This document shows, one piece after another, positions 57,517 to 64,000 of a DNA stretch of 64,000 nucleotides. The DNA lies in contig CAVUMR010000002.1 in assembly GCA_963742715.1 (NCBI GenBank), positions 1,922,001 to 1,986,000 of the forward strand, in the 5' to 3' direction. The DNA comes from CAVUMR01 sp963742715. Lineage in GTDB: Bacteria; Actinomycetota; Actinomycetes; Mycobacteriales; Micromonosporaceae. Every line of letters starts with the position of its first letter. The first letter of the stretch is position 1. The position numbers and the translations under genes were made by a program. The notes beneath the pieces were generated by a model. That model saw only the letters and a program-made list of their open reading frames with translations. It was not told where the DNA came from and did no database searches.

Positions 57517-58352
57517 GCACCCGACGCCGCAACCCGGCGGCGACCGCGGCGCGGTACGTCGCACTGGCAGTGGCCGCGCTGCTGTTCCTGCTGCCGTTCT
57601 ACCTGATCGTGCGCAACGGGCTGGCCACCGAGGCGGACATCACCGCACCGGACTGGAGGCTCGTACCGGACAGCCTGCGGTGGTCCAACCTCACCGAGCT
57701 GTTCCGCGACCCGCAGGTGCCGATGGCCCGCAGCATGCTGAACTCCGTACTGGTCGCCGGGCTGCAGACCATCGGGCAGATCGTGCTCGGTTCGATGGCC
57801 GGGTACGGCCTGGCCCGCATCCCGTACCGGTACGCCAACGCGATCCTGTACGCGATCCTGGCCACGCTGATGATCCCGGCCGCGGTCACGTTCGTACCGA
57901 CGTTCGTGGTGGTGTCCTCGCTCGGCTGGGTCAGCTCGCTGCGCGGGCTGATCATCCCCGGCCTGTTCAGCGGGTTCACCGCGTTCATGTTCCGGCAGTA
58001 CTTCCTCGCCTTCCCGCGCGAGCTGGAGGAGGCCGCCCGGGTCGACGGGCTCGGCTACTGGGGCGCGTACTGGCGGATCGTGGTGCCGAACTCGCTGCAG
58101 TTCGTCGCCGCGCTGGCGGTACTGGACCTGGTCGCCGCCTGGAACGCGTTCCTGTGGCCGCTGGTGATCGGCCAGGACCAGTCGTCCTGGACCGTGCAGG
58201 TCGCGCTGTCCACGTTCCTGACCGCGCAGACGGTCAACATCCACGAGCTGTTCATCGCCGCGGCGGTATCGATCCTCCCGCTGGTGCTGGTGTTCGCGTT
58301 CCTGCAGCGGTACCTGGTCCGCGGCGTCGCGGAAACCGGCATCAAGGGCTGA
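57513..58352 (+). CDS. Sugar ABC transporter permease (MalG-like)
   Basis: A 279-residue permease, partner of the preceding MalF-like protein. It has six helices, 'LNSVLVAGLQTIGQIVLGSM', 'GLFSGFTAFMFRQYFLAFPR', the EAA loop 'ELEEAARVDGLGYWGAYWRI', and 'VLDLVAAWNAFLWPLVIG', a typical MalG end. GTG 57513 is translationally coupled to the upstream gene. This completes the transmembrane part of the importer presumed to feed the GH4/PfkB pathway. Confidence 0.92.
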   Translation: MSTRRRNPAATAARYVALAVAALLFLLPFYLIVRNGLATEADITAPDWRLVPDSLRWSNLTELFRDPQVPMARSMLNSVLVAGLQTIGQIVLGSMAGYGLARIPYRYANAILYAILATLMIPAAVTFVPTFVVVSSLGWVSSLRGLIIPGLFSGFTAFMFRQYFLAFPRELEEAARVDGLGYWGAYWRIVVPNSLQFVAALAVLDLVAAWNAFLWPLVIGQDQSSWTVQVALSTFLTAQTVNIHELFIAAAVSILPLVLVFAFLQRYLVRGVAETGIKG

Positions 58353-58439
58353 CCCGGGAGGTACCACCGGGCCGAAAGGCCCTGTCCGGCGGGGACTCCA
58401 GCCCTGCCGGGACGCCCTGGGCAGGGGTGTGCTGAACGT

Positions 58440-59204
58440 ATGAATGCGTATCCCATGTCTGTACGCGCCCGGCAGGGCGCAACGCCGAGCCGTTGGCTAT
58501 GGCTGGTCAAGTGGGTGCTGCTGGTACCGCACTACCTGGTACTGGTGGCCCTGTGGATCGCCTTCGTGGCGCTCACCCTGGTCGGATACGTCGCGGTCCT
58601 GATCAACGGACGGCTCCCGCGCTCGATCTTCAACTTCAATGTCGGGGTCATGCGCTGGAGCTGGCGGGTCGGCTACTACGGCTACCAGGCGCTCGGTACC
58701 GACCGGTACCCGCCGTTCACGCTCGCCGAGGTGCCGGACTACCCGGCCGGACTCCAGATCGACTACCCCGAGCAGCTCCCCCGCTGGCGGGTGTTCAGCT
58801 GGCTGCTCGCCGTACCGCACCTGCTGATCCTGGCCGGACTCACCGGTACGACCTGGCAGCTGGCTAGCGAGGGCAGCACCGGACTGGCACTGCCGGCCGG
58901 CGTGCTGGGAGCCGGGATCCTGGTCGTCGGTTGCGGACTGCTGTTCGGCGGTCGGCACCCGGGCGGCCTGTACGACCTGCTCATCGGCGTGAACCGCTGG
59001 TCGATGCGGGTGCTCGCCTATGTCGGGCTGCTCTCCGGCGGGTACCCCCCGTTCCGGCTCGACCAGGGCGACGCCGAGCCGGTCGACGGACCGCTCGGCC
59101 CCCCACCCACGCCGGACCCGACCGGGACGGTGGCCACCTCGACCGCCGCGCCGACCGCGCCCACGCCGCGCAGCCCGGAGGGCACCACGGTCCAGGTCGG
59201 TTGA
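58440..59204 (+). CDS. DUF4389 domain membrane protein
   Basis: A 254-residue membrane protein with the DUF4389 pattern: 'WLWLVKWVLLVPHYLVLVAL', 'INGRLPRSIFNFNVGVMRWS', 'GYQALGTDRYPPFTL', followed by a second, weaker copy of the same unit ('LIGVNRWSMRVLAYVGLLSG' and 'YPPFRLD'). Four hydrophobic segments are visible. A Pro/Thr-rich tail of about 45 residues extends into the cytoplasm. Function unknown. ATG 58440 is used; ATG 58455 (MSVRARQ) is an alternative. It stands apart from the sugar transporter by 88 nt. Confidence 0.85.
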   Translation: MNAYPMSVRARQGATPSRWLWLVKWVLLVPHYLVLVALWIAFVALTLVGYVAVLINGRLPRSIFNFNVGVMRWSWRVGYYGYQALGTDRYPPFTLAEVPDYPAGLQIDYPEQLPRWRVFSWLLAVPHLLILAGLTGTTWQLASEGSTGLALPAGVLGAGILVVGCGLLFGGRHPGGLYDLLIGVNRWSMRVLAYVGLLSGGYPPFRLDQGDAEPVDGPLGPPPTPDPTGTVATSTAAPTAPTPRSPEGTTVQVG

Positions 59205-59354
59205 CCTGCGCCTTTAGACCAGGTGCGGCGGCCACACGGCCGCCGCACCGCCACGTCCGGTTCGCCGTGCCGATCCCGGCTGGACCTGCCCCGCCCCGAA
59301 TGACCGTCCGGACGATTGACCGTGTTCCGCCCGCCGGCCACGCTGGCGTGCTGT

Positions 59355-59435
59355 ACCTATGCGCACGGCTCGTGCTGGCGGACCTATGCGCACGGCTCGT
59401 GCTGGCGGACCTATGCGCACGGCTCGTGGTGGCGA
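59355..59435. repeat. 27-bp tandem repeat
   Basis: Units at 59355, 59382 and 59409 beginning ACCTATGCGCACGGCTCGTG, nearly identical, between the DUF4389 gene and the small gene at 59480. Confidence 0.88.
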
Positions 59436-59479
59436 CCGAACCTCAAGCGAAGGACGCGATGAACGTCAAGGAGGCTGCG

Positions 59480-59734
59480 ATGCCTGCGGTAGTCGAGGTG
59501 CGGGACATTCTGGACCGTATCGATGACGATCTTCACCGGTACGGCGGGGACGCACAGCATTCCTACATCGCGAACCTGCGCCGGGAGCTGGTCATGCTGC
59601 GCGGCCAGATCGACTCCGGCCGGTACGCCGAGGACTACCTGACCATGGCCGCGGCCGATCTGGCCCGGCGGGTGGCCGCCTACCCCGGTGACAGCAGCCG
59701 TTGGGACCGGTGGACCGACGCGCCGCTGAGCTGA
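59480..59734 (+). CDS. Small hypothetical protein
   Basis: An 84-residue, mainly helical, acidic protein: 'EVRDILDRIDDDLHRYGGDA', 'YIANLRRELVMLRGQIDSGR', 'LTMAAADLARRVAAYPGD'. No family was recognised and there is no signal or membrane segment. ATG 59480 is chosen because AAGGAGG lies 6 nt upstream; the ATG at 59459 has a much weaker site. The 27-bp repeat lies in its 5' region and could affect transcription. Confidence 0.65.
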   Translation: MPAVVEVRDILDRIDDDLHRYGGDAQHSYIANLRRELVMLRGQIDSGRYAEDYLTMAAADLARRVAAYPGDSSRWDRWTDAPLS

Positions 59735-59782
59735 GCCGCGCGGACCGCTGGAGTACCAACCCTGGCGTACCAACCGCTGGAG

Positions 59783-59788
59783 TACGGT
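59783..59788 (+). promoter_or_regulatory. -10 element of leaderless PPTase gene
   Basis: TACGGT ends 6 nt before ATG 59795. Confidence 0.55.
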
Positions 59789-59794
59789 TCCCCG

Positions 59795-60607
59795 ATGCCT
59801 GCTGACGGCCATGCCGACCTGCCCGCGCTCGCCGCGGACGAATGCCAGGTCTGGTGGGCCGGCACGACGGGCGGAGCCGGCGCGACGGGCGGCGCCGGCG
59901 CGGCAAGCACCGTCGACGAGACCCTGCTGGAGTTGCTCTCCGATCGCGAGCGGGACCAGTGGCGGCGGTACCGGGTGCCGGCGGCCCGCGACCTGTACCT
60001 CACCGCGCACGCGCTGGCCCGGCTGGTCCTCTCGCCGCTGCTGGGGGTACCCGCGGCCGCGATCCGGTTCACCGCGACCTGCCGGCACTGCGGCGGCCCG
60101 CACGGCAAGCCTCAGGTGGTCGACCCGGCCGTACCGGTGGAGCTGTCCATCTCGCACTCCGGCCGGCTGGTGGCGGTGGCGGTCACCGCCGGTGTACCGG
60201 TCGGCGTGGACGTCGAAGAGGTGTCGCTGCGCGCGTCGGACGTACCGGCCGGGGCGTTGGCCGCGATCGAGCAGGCGCACCTCGACCAGCTGCCGCCGGA
60301 CGAGGTGACGAGCGCTTTCATCCGGTACTGGACCCGCAAGGAAGCGGTGCTCAAGGCGACCGGCGACGGGCTGATGGTACCGCCGGCCGAGGTGGTGGTG
60401 AGCCCGCCGTCGGAGCCGCCGGCACTGCTGGAGTGGGCCGCCGGGCAGCCGCTGGAGGGCGAGGTGCACCTCGCCGACCTGGACTGCCCGCCCGGGTACC
60501 AGGCCAGTCTCGCCACCATGGGTCGACCGGTACGGGTGGTCGAACGCGACGGTGCCGCGCTGCTCGCGGCCGCGGTCAGTCGTGCATCAGGTCGCGCAGT
60601 TTCGTGA
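59795..60607 (+). CDS. Sfp-type 4'-phosphopantetheinyl transferase
   Basis: A 270-residue enzyme that attaches the phosphopantetheine arm of CoA to carrier proteins of NRPS/PKS-type synthases. The Sfp-type motifs are 'GGPHGKPQV', 'ELSISHSGRLVAVAV', 'VGVDVEEVSL' with the metal-binding Asp and Glu, and 'FIRYWTRKEAVLKATGDGL'. A Gly/Ala-rich insertion lies near residues 25-38. The last 32 nt overlap the convergent DUF1697 gene. A PptH-like phosphoesterase is encoded 670 bp downstream, so opposing activities may be grouped. The product could also serve the orphan MbtH's partner NRPS. Confidence 0.88.
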   Translation: MPADGHADLPALAADECQVWWAGTTGGAGATGGAGAASTVDETLLELLSDRERDQWRRYRVPAARDLYLTAHALARLVLSPLLGVPAAAIRFTATCRHCGGPHGKPQVVDPAVPVELSISHSGRLVAVAVTAGVPVGVDVEEVSLRASDVPAGALAAIEQAHLDQLPPDEVTSAFIRYWTRKEAVLKATGDGLMVPPAEVVVSPPSEPPALLEWAAGQPLEGEVHLADLDCPPGYQASLATMGRPVRVVERDGAALLAAAVSRASGRAVS

Positions 60608-61112
60608 CCACGTTCCAGTTGCGGGTGGTGGCGACCACCTTGAGCTTCTTCTCCAGGTACAGGTTGTTGAGCTTGGCCCGGCCGTAGCCGTCCGGGTAGT
60701 GCAGGTACACGTCCCGCCCGGCCAGCTCGTACTCGACCTTCTCGCCGGCCGGCACGGTCAGCGCGTCGACCTTGTCAGCCGCCGGTACCTCCGCCAGGAA
60801 CGTCACGTACAGCGTCTTCGGCTCGACCTTCCGGTCCACGAACGGGTTGCCGGCGACCAGGGCGTCGAGTTCCTTGGCGGTACGGATCAGCACCTCGGCC
60901 TGTACCCCGAGGTCGGCCTGCAACCGCGCGGACACCTCGGCGCCGAGCTTCCCGGGGTCGCGGCCGGGCGCGGTGAAGATCACGTTGCCGGTCTGGATGT
61001 ACGAGCGGACGTCGCCGTGCCCGAGCGCGGTGAACAGGTCCCGCAGCTCGGCCATCACCACCTTCTTGCCGGCCACGTTGATGCCCCGGACCAGTGCCAG
61101 GTACGTCGTCAT
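60576..61112 (-). CDS. DUF1697 domain-containing protein
   Basis: A 178-residue protein matching DUF1697 throughout: 'TYLALVRGINVAGKKVVMAE', 'LRDLFTALGHGDVRSYIQTG', 'NVIFTA', 'VLIRTAKELDALVAGNPF' and the C-terminal 'TTRNWNVVTKLRDL'. Members are small soluble proteins of unknown role. ATG 61112 is preceded by a strong GGGGGAGGG. It is convergent with the PPTase gene and divergent from the PptH-like gene, interrupting what would otherwise be a PPTase/hydrolase pair. Confidence 0.9.
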   Translation of the reverse strand: MTTYLALVRGINVAGKKVVMAELRDLFTALGHGDVRSYIQTGNVIFTAPGRDPGKLGAEVSARLQADLGVQAEVLIRTAKELDALVAGNPFVDRKVEPKTLYVTFLAEVPAADKVDALTVPAGEKVEYELAGRDVYLHYPDGYGRAKLNNLYLEKKLKVVATTRNWNVVTKLRDLMHD

Positions 61113-61276
61113 ACCGCCCTCCCCCGGTCGCCGACCCACGCGGCGCGATCGTAACCAGCGCCGTCGCCGGCAGGCGCCCGGACGTCGCGGTTCGCCTCCG
61201 CGGCGGGCGCCCGGTAGCCCTCCCCGGGGCCGCCCCCGGTTGTCGGTGCCGGACCGGTTCGTCAAGACTGATCGAC

Positions 61277-62140
61277 ATGACCGGTACGCCGCGCCTGCTC
61301 GCCGTCAGCGACCTGCACGTCGCGTACCCGGCCAATCGGGAGATCGTCGAAGAGCTCCGGCCCACCTCGGACGGCGACTGGCTGCTGGTCGCCGGCGACG
61401 TGGCCGAGCGGGTGGAGGACATCGCCGAGACGCTCGACCTGCTCCGGAAGCGGTTCGCCCGGGTGGTGTGGGTGCCGGGAAACCACGAGCTGTGGACCCA
61501 ACGCCCGGATCCCGTACAGCTGCGCGGCGAGGCGCGCTACCGCCACCTCGTGGAGGTGTGCCGGGCGCTGGACGTGGTGACCCCGGAGGACCCGTACCCG
61601 ATCTGGGAGTCCGGTGCCGACCGGGTCGCGATCGTGCCGCTGTTCCTGCTGTACGACTACACGCTGCGGCCGGAGGGCGATTCGAAGGAGCAGGCGCTGG
61701 CCCGGGCGTACAAGGCCGGGGTGGTCTGTACCGACGAAGCGGTGCTCTATCCGGATCCGTACCCGAGCCGGGACGCCTGGTGCCAGGCCCGGGTGGAGAG
61801 CACCACGCGCCGGCTCGACGCGTTGCCGGACGACCTGCGTACCGTCTTCGTCTCGCACTGGCCGCTGCACCCGGCACCGACCGAGGCGCTGCGGCTGCAG
61901 GACTTCGCGCTGTGGTGCGGCACCCGGCTGACCGCGGACTGGCACGTGCGGTACCGGACCGCGGTCGCCGTGTACGGACACCTGCACATCCCGCGCACCA
62001 CCTGGTACGACGGGGTGCGGTTCGAAGAGGTGTCGCTGGGCTACCCGCGCGAGTGGGGGCGCCGCGGCCGCCCGACGAACCTGCTGCGCCAGATCCTGCC
62101 CGCGCCGCAGACTGGACCCGGCGCCGCCGCCAGCGGCTGA
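61277..62140 (+). CDS. PptH-like metallophosphoesterase
   Basis: A 287-residue calcineurin-type phosphoesterase. Metal-binding motifs are complete: 'AVSDLHVAYPANREIVEEL', 'WLLVAGDVAERVED', 'VVWVPGNHELWTQRPDP', 'VFVSHWPLHPAP' and 'AVYGHLHIPRTTWYDGVRFE'. The last block and 'EVSLGYPREW' closely resemble mycobacterial PptH (Rv2795c), which removes phosphopantetheine from carrier proteins and opposes PptT. Close placement to a PPTase gene supports that reading, though orthology was not tested. ATG 61277 is the first start giving the conserved N-terminus. Confidence 0.82.
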   Translation: MTGTPRLLAVSDLHVAYPANREIVEELRPTSDGDWLLVAGDVAERVEDIAETLDLLRKRFARVVWVPGNHELWTQRPDPVQLRGEARYRHLVEVCRALDVVTPEDPYPIWESGADRVAIVPLFLLYDYTLRPEGDSKEQALARAYKAGVVCTDEAVLYPDPYPSRDAWCQARVESTTRRLDALPDDLRTVFVSHWPLHPAPTEALRLQDFALWCGTRLTADWHVRYRTAVAVYGHLHIPRTTWYDGVRFEEVSLGYPREWGRRGRPTNLLRQILPAPQTGPGAAASG

Positions 62141-62327
62141 CCGGCGTCGCTCCAGCGCGGCTGGCTCGTCATCCGGTACCCCAAGTCGTGCCGAGAAAAG
62201 TCCGGGCGGCACGTCCTTCCGTGTCGAGAACGGCTCCACCCGTACGACGTCTCCAGTGAGAGGTCGCGGCTCGCGGCCTTGCACCGATCCCCGGTCGACC
62301 CGGCCGGGACCCCGAACAGGAGTACCG

Positions 62328-62690
62328 ATGAAGTACATGCTGCTGATCTACACCAACCCGGCCAACTGGGACGTGCTGTCCGAGGACGAGCGCAACAAGC
62401 TGATGGGCGAGTACGGCGCCTTCTCCCAGCAGCTCACCGAGTCCGGTGAGCTCGTCGACGGCGCCCCGCTGGCCGACCCGACGACCGCCCGTACGGTCCG
62501 GCTGCGCAGCGGCGGTACGGACGTCACCGACGGCCCGTTCGTCGAGTCCAAGGAGCACCTGGCCGGCTACTACGTGGTCGAGTGCGACAGCCCGGAGCGG
62601 GCCGCGACGCTCGCCGCGAAGATCCCGGACGCCCGCTTCGGCGGGGTCGAGGTGCGCCAACTGATGGACATGAGCGGCGCGGAGATGTGA
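62328..62690 (+). CDS. YciI/DGPF domain protein
   Basis: A 120-residue small protein of the DGPF group: 'MKYMLLIYTNPANWDVLSED', 'LVDGAPLADPTTARTVRLRS', and the naming motif in 'VTDGPFVESKEHLAGYYVVE'. The final 'GGVEVRQLMDMSGAEM' is common to the family. These proteins are nearly always co-encoded with ECF42 sigma factors, as here (stop overlaps the next start). AGGAG lies 6 nt before ATG 62328. Their enzymatic activity is not established. Confidence 0.92.
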   Translation: MKYMLLIYTNPANWDVLSEDERNKLMGEYGAFSQQLTESGELVDGAPLADPTTARTVRLRSGGTDVTDGPFVESKEHLAGYYVVECDSPERAATLAAKIPDARFGGVEVRQLMDMSGAEM

Positions 62691-63973
62691 CTACCGGCAC
62701 TGGCGTCGAGGACCTGCTGCGTGATCTCGCGCCGCAGGTCCTCGGCGCGGTGCTGCGCCGGTACGGCACCTTCGGCGCGGCCGAGGACGCGGTACAGGAG
62801 GCGCTGCTCGCCGCCGCGGTGCAGTGGCCGGCCGAGGGGCTGCCGGACAACCCGCGCGGCTGGTTGATCACGGTGGCCGCCCGCCGGCTGGTCGACTGGC
62901 GCCGGCGGGAGTCGGCGCGGCGGGAGAAGGAGGCGGCCGCCGCCGACTGGGTACCCGCCGACGACCTGCGGGTGTCCGCCGCCGACAGCGCCGACAACCC
63001 CACCGACGACAGCCTCACCCTGCTGTTCCTGTGCTGCCATCCGACGCTGCCCCGGCCGGCTCAGGTCGCGCTGACGCTGCGCGCGGTCGGCGGGCTGTCC
63101 ACCGCCGAGATCGCCCGGGCGTACCTGGTGCCGGAGGCGACGATGGCGCAGCGGATCTCCCGGGCGAAGCGCCGGCTGGAGGCGGCCGCCGTACCGTTCG
63201 CGCTGCCGGACCACGCGGACCGGGACGAACGATTCGACGCGGTACTCCAGGTGCTGTACCTGATCTTCAACGAGGGCTACACCGCGACGTCCGGGCCGCG
63301 GCTGCAGCGCACCGACCTGACCGTCGAAGCGATCCGGCTCACCCGGCAACTCGACGCGCTCGCCCGCCGGCATGACGCGCTGCTGCCCGATCATGCCGAG
63401 GTACGGGGCCTGCTGGCGCTGATGCTGCTCACCGACGCGCGGCGGGAGGCGCGGGTGGATCCGACCGGGGCGCTGGTACCGCTGGCCGAACAGGACCGGT
63501 CCCGCTGGGACGCCGGGCAGCTCGCCGAGGGGCTCGAGCTGATCACCGGCGCGCTGTCGAGCGGTCGGGCCGGCCCGTACCAGGTGCAGGCGGCGATAGC
63601 CGCGTTGCACGCCGAGGCGGCGAGCGCCGAGCAGACCGACTGGATGCAGATTCTCGCGTTGTACCGGCTGCTGGAACGGCTCACCCCGACCCCGGTGGTA
63701 CTGCTGAACCAGGCGGTCGCGTTGGCGATGGTGGACGGGCCACTGGCCGGGCTGGCTCTGCTGGACACGCTCGAAGGCGACCCGCGGCTGGCCAACCATC
63801 ACCGGCTGCCGGCGGTACGCGCGCACCTGGCCGAACTGGCCGGCGACCCGGCCGCCGCGCAGGTCGCGTACGAGCGGGCCGCCCGGGCGACCACCAGCGT
63901 GCCGGAACAGACGTACCTGCGCCGCCGGGCCGCGAGACTGGCACCTACCGTGCGCCCGGCCGGCGCGGAATGA
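62687..63973 (+). CDS. ECF42-type RNA polymerase sigma factor with C-terminal extension
   Basis: A 428-residue sigma factor. Region 2 is at residues 10-80 ('GTFGAAEDAVQEALLAAAVQ', 'NPRGWLITVAARRLVDWRRR'), region 4 near 125-170 ('LTLRAVGGLSTAEIARAYLV', 'TMAQRISRAKRRLEA'). The remaining 250 residues form the DUF6596/TPR-like extension with 'LYLIFNEGYTATSGPRLQRT' and 'LLNQAVALAMVDGPLAGLAL', the hallmark of ECF42. It lacks an anti-sigma gene; activity is thought to depend on the extension. GTG 62687 overlaps the DGPF gene stop (GTGA). Confidence 0.92.
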   Translation: MTTGTGVEDLLRDLAPQVLGAVLRRYGTFGAAEDAVQEALLAAAVQWPAEGLPDNPRGWLITVAARRLVDWRRRESARREKEAAAADWVPADDLRVSAADSADNPTDDSLTLLFLCCHPTLPRPAQVALTLRAVGGLSTAEIARAYLVPEATMAQRISRAKRRLEAAAVPFALPDHADRDERFDAVLQVLYLIFNEGYTATSGPRLQRTDLTVEAIRLTRQLDALARRHDALLPDHAEVRGLLALMLLTDARREARVDPTGALVPLAEQDRSRWDAGQLAEGLELITGALSSGRAGPYQVQAAIAALHAEAASAEQTDWMQILALYRLLERLTPTPVVLLNQAVALAMVDGPLAGLALLDTLEGDPRLANHHRLPAVRAHLAELAGDPAAAQVAYERAARATTSVPEQTYLRRRAARLAPTVRPAGAE

Positions 63974-63980
63974 TCGGGAC

Positions 63981-64000
63981 GTGAAGCTCAAGCTCGATCT
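63981..64000 (+). CDS. Start of an unidentified gene, partial
   Basis: GTG 63981 opens a reading of VKLKLD up to the window edge, 7 nt after the sigma-factor stop. Too short to identify; close spacing suggests an operon with the sigma gene. Confidence 0.35.

Overview
The window is high-GC DNA with actinobacterial gene content, and a filamentous, sporulating actinomycete of the Micromonosporaceae type is the best guess. Support comes from an SsgB-type sporulation regulator, a tRNA Gly-Cys-Val cluster, a mycothiol-type MDMPI domain protein, luciferase-like (F420-type) oxidoreductases, WYL/BTAD/ECF42 regulators, very frequent GTAC/GGTACC in coding DNA, and many genes whose -10 box sits 6-7 nt before the start codon (leaderless). 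The genus cannot be fixed from sequence alone. No phage, IS element, integrase or CRISPR array was seen; this looks like chromosomal arm DNA rich in catabolic and regulatory genes.

Layout. 1-9 kb: small enzymes (GNAT fragment, DHFR-like, methyltransferases, VOC, MDMPI domain), tRNA-Val(CAC), ssgB, lone hutH, a CapA lipoprotein, and a tRNA-Gly/Cys/Val operon with its own promoter. 9-10 kb: an ArsR repressor plus SRPBCC gene behind a promoter bracketed by two palindromic operators. 10-22.9 kb: enolase-superfamily enzyme, DUF4180, secreted GH3 glucosidase with a LacI-type operator, MFS exporter, a P-loop kinase/luciferase-like fusion, a secreted PI-PLC-like protein, a nucleotidyltransferase, and a divergent DinB/WYL pair sharing one operator.

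23-35.8 kb is the main metabolic island: 4-hydroxybenzoate hydroxylase (pobA) and protocatechuate/beta-ketoadipate genes (pcaIJHGBDC, then an IclR regulator), with a divergent SsuABC-like ABC transporter and a CynX-like MFS carrier. Together they would import an aromatic acid, convert 4-hydroxybenzoate to protocatechuate, open the ring and activate 3-oxoadipate; the final thiolase pcaF is not here. pcaB and pcaD each show an apparent single-base deletion, and pcaG, pcaB and pcaD carry low-complexity expansions.

35.9-50.9 kb: HrpA helicase, an anchored solute-binding protein overlapping a polytopic membrane protein, a HelD-like helicase next to an orphan MbtH and a BTAD regulator, and a protealysin-like M4 protease followed by an emfourin-type inhibitor. 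51-58.4 kb: diguanylate cyclase, GH4 glucosidase, PfkB kinase and a Tat-type sugar ABC transporter, which read as one sugar-utilisation locus. 58.4-64 kb: DUF4389 membrane protein, Sfp-type PPTase, DUF1697, a PptH-like phosphoesterase, and a YciI/ECF42 sigma pair.

A recurring oddity is the number of short tandem repeats (12-45 bp units) inside genes, just downstream of them, and in promoters; in two cases a stop codon lies inside the repeat unit. All functional names rest on motif and family recognition by eye; no database search was possible.
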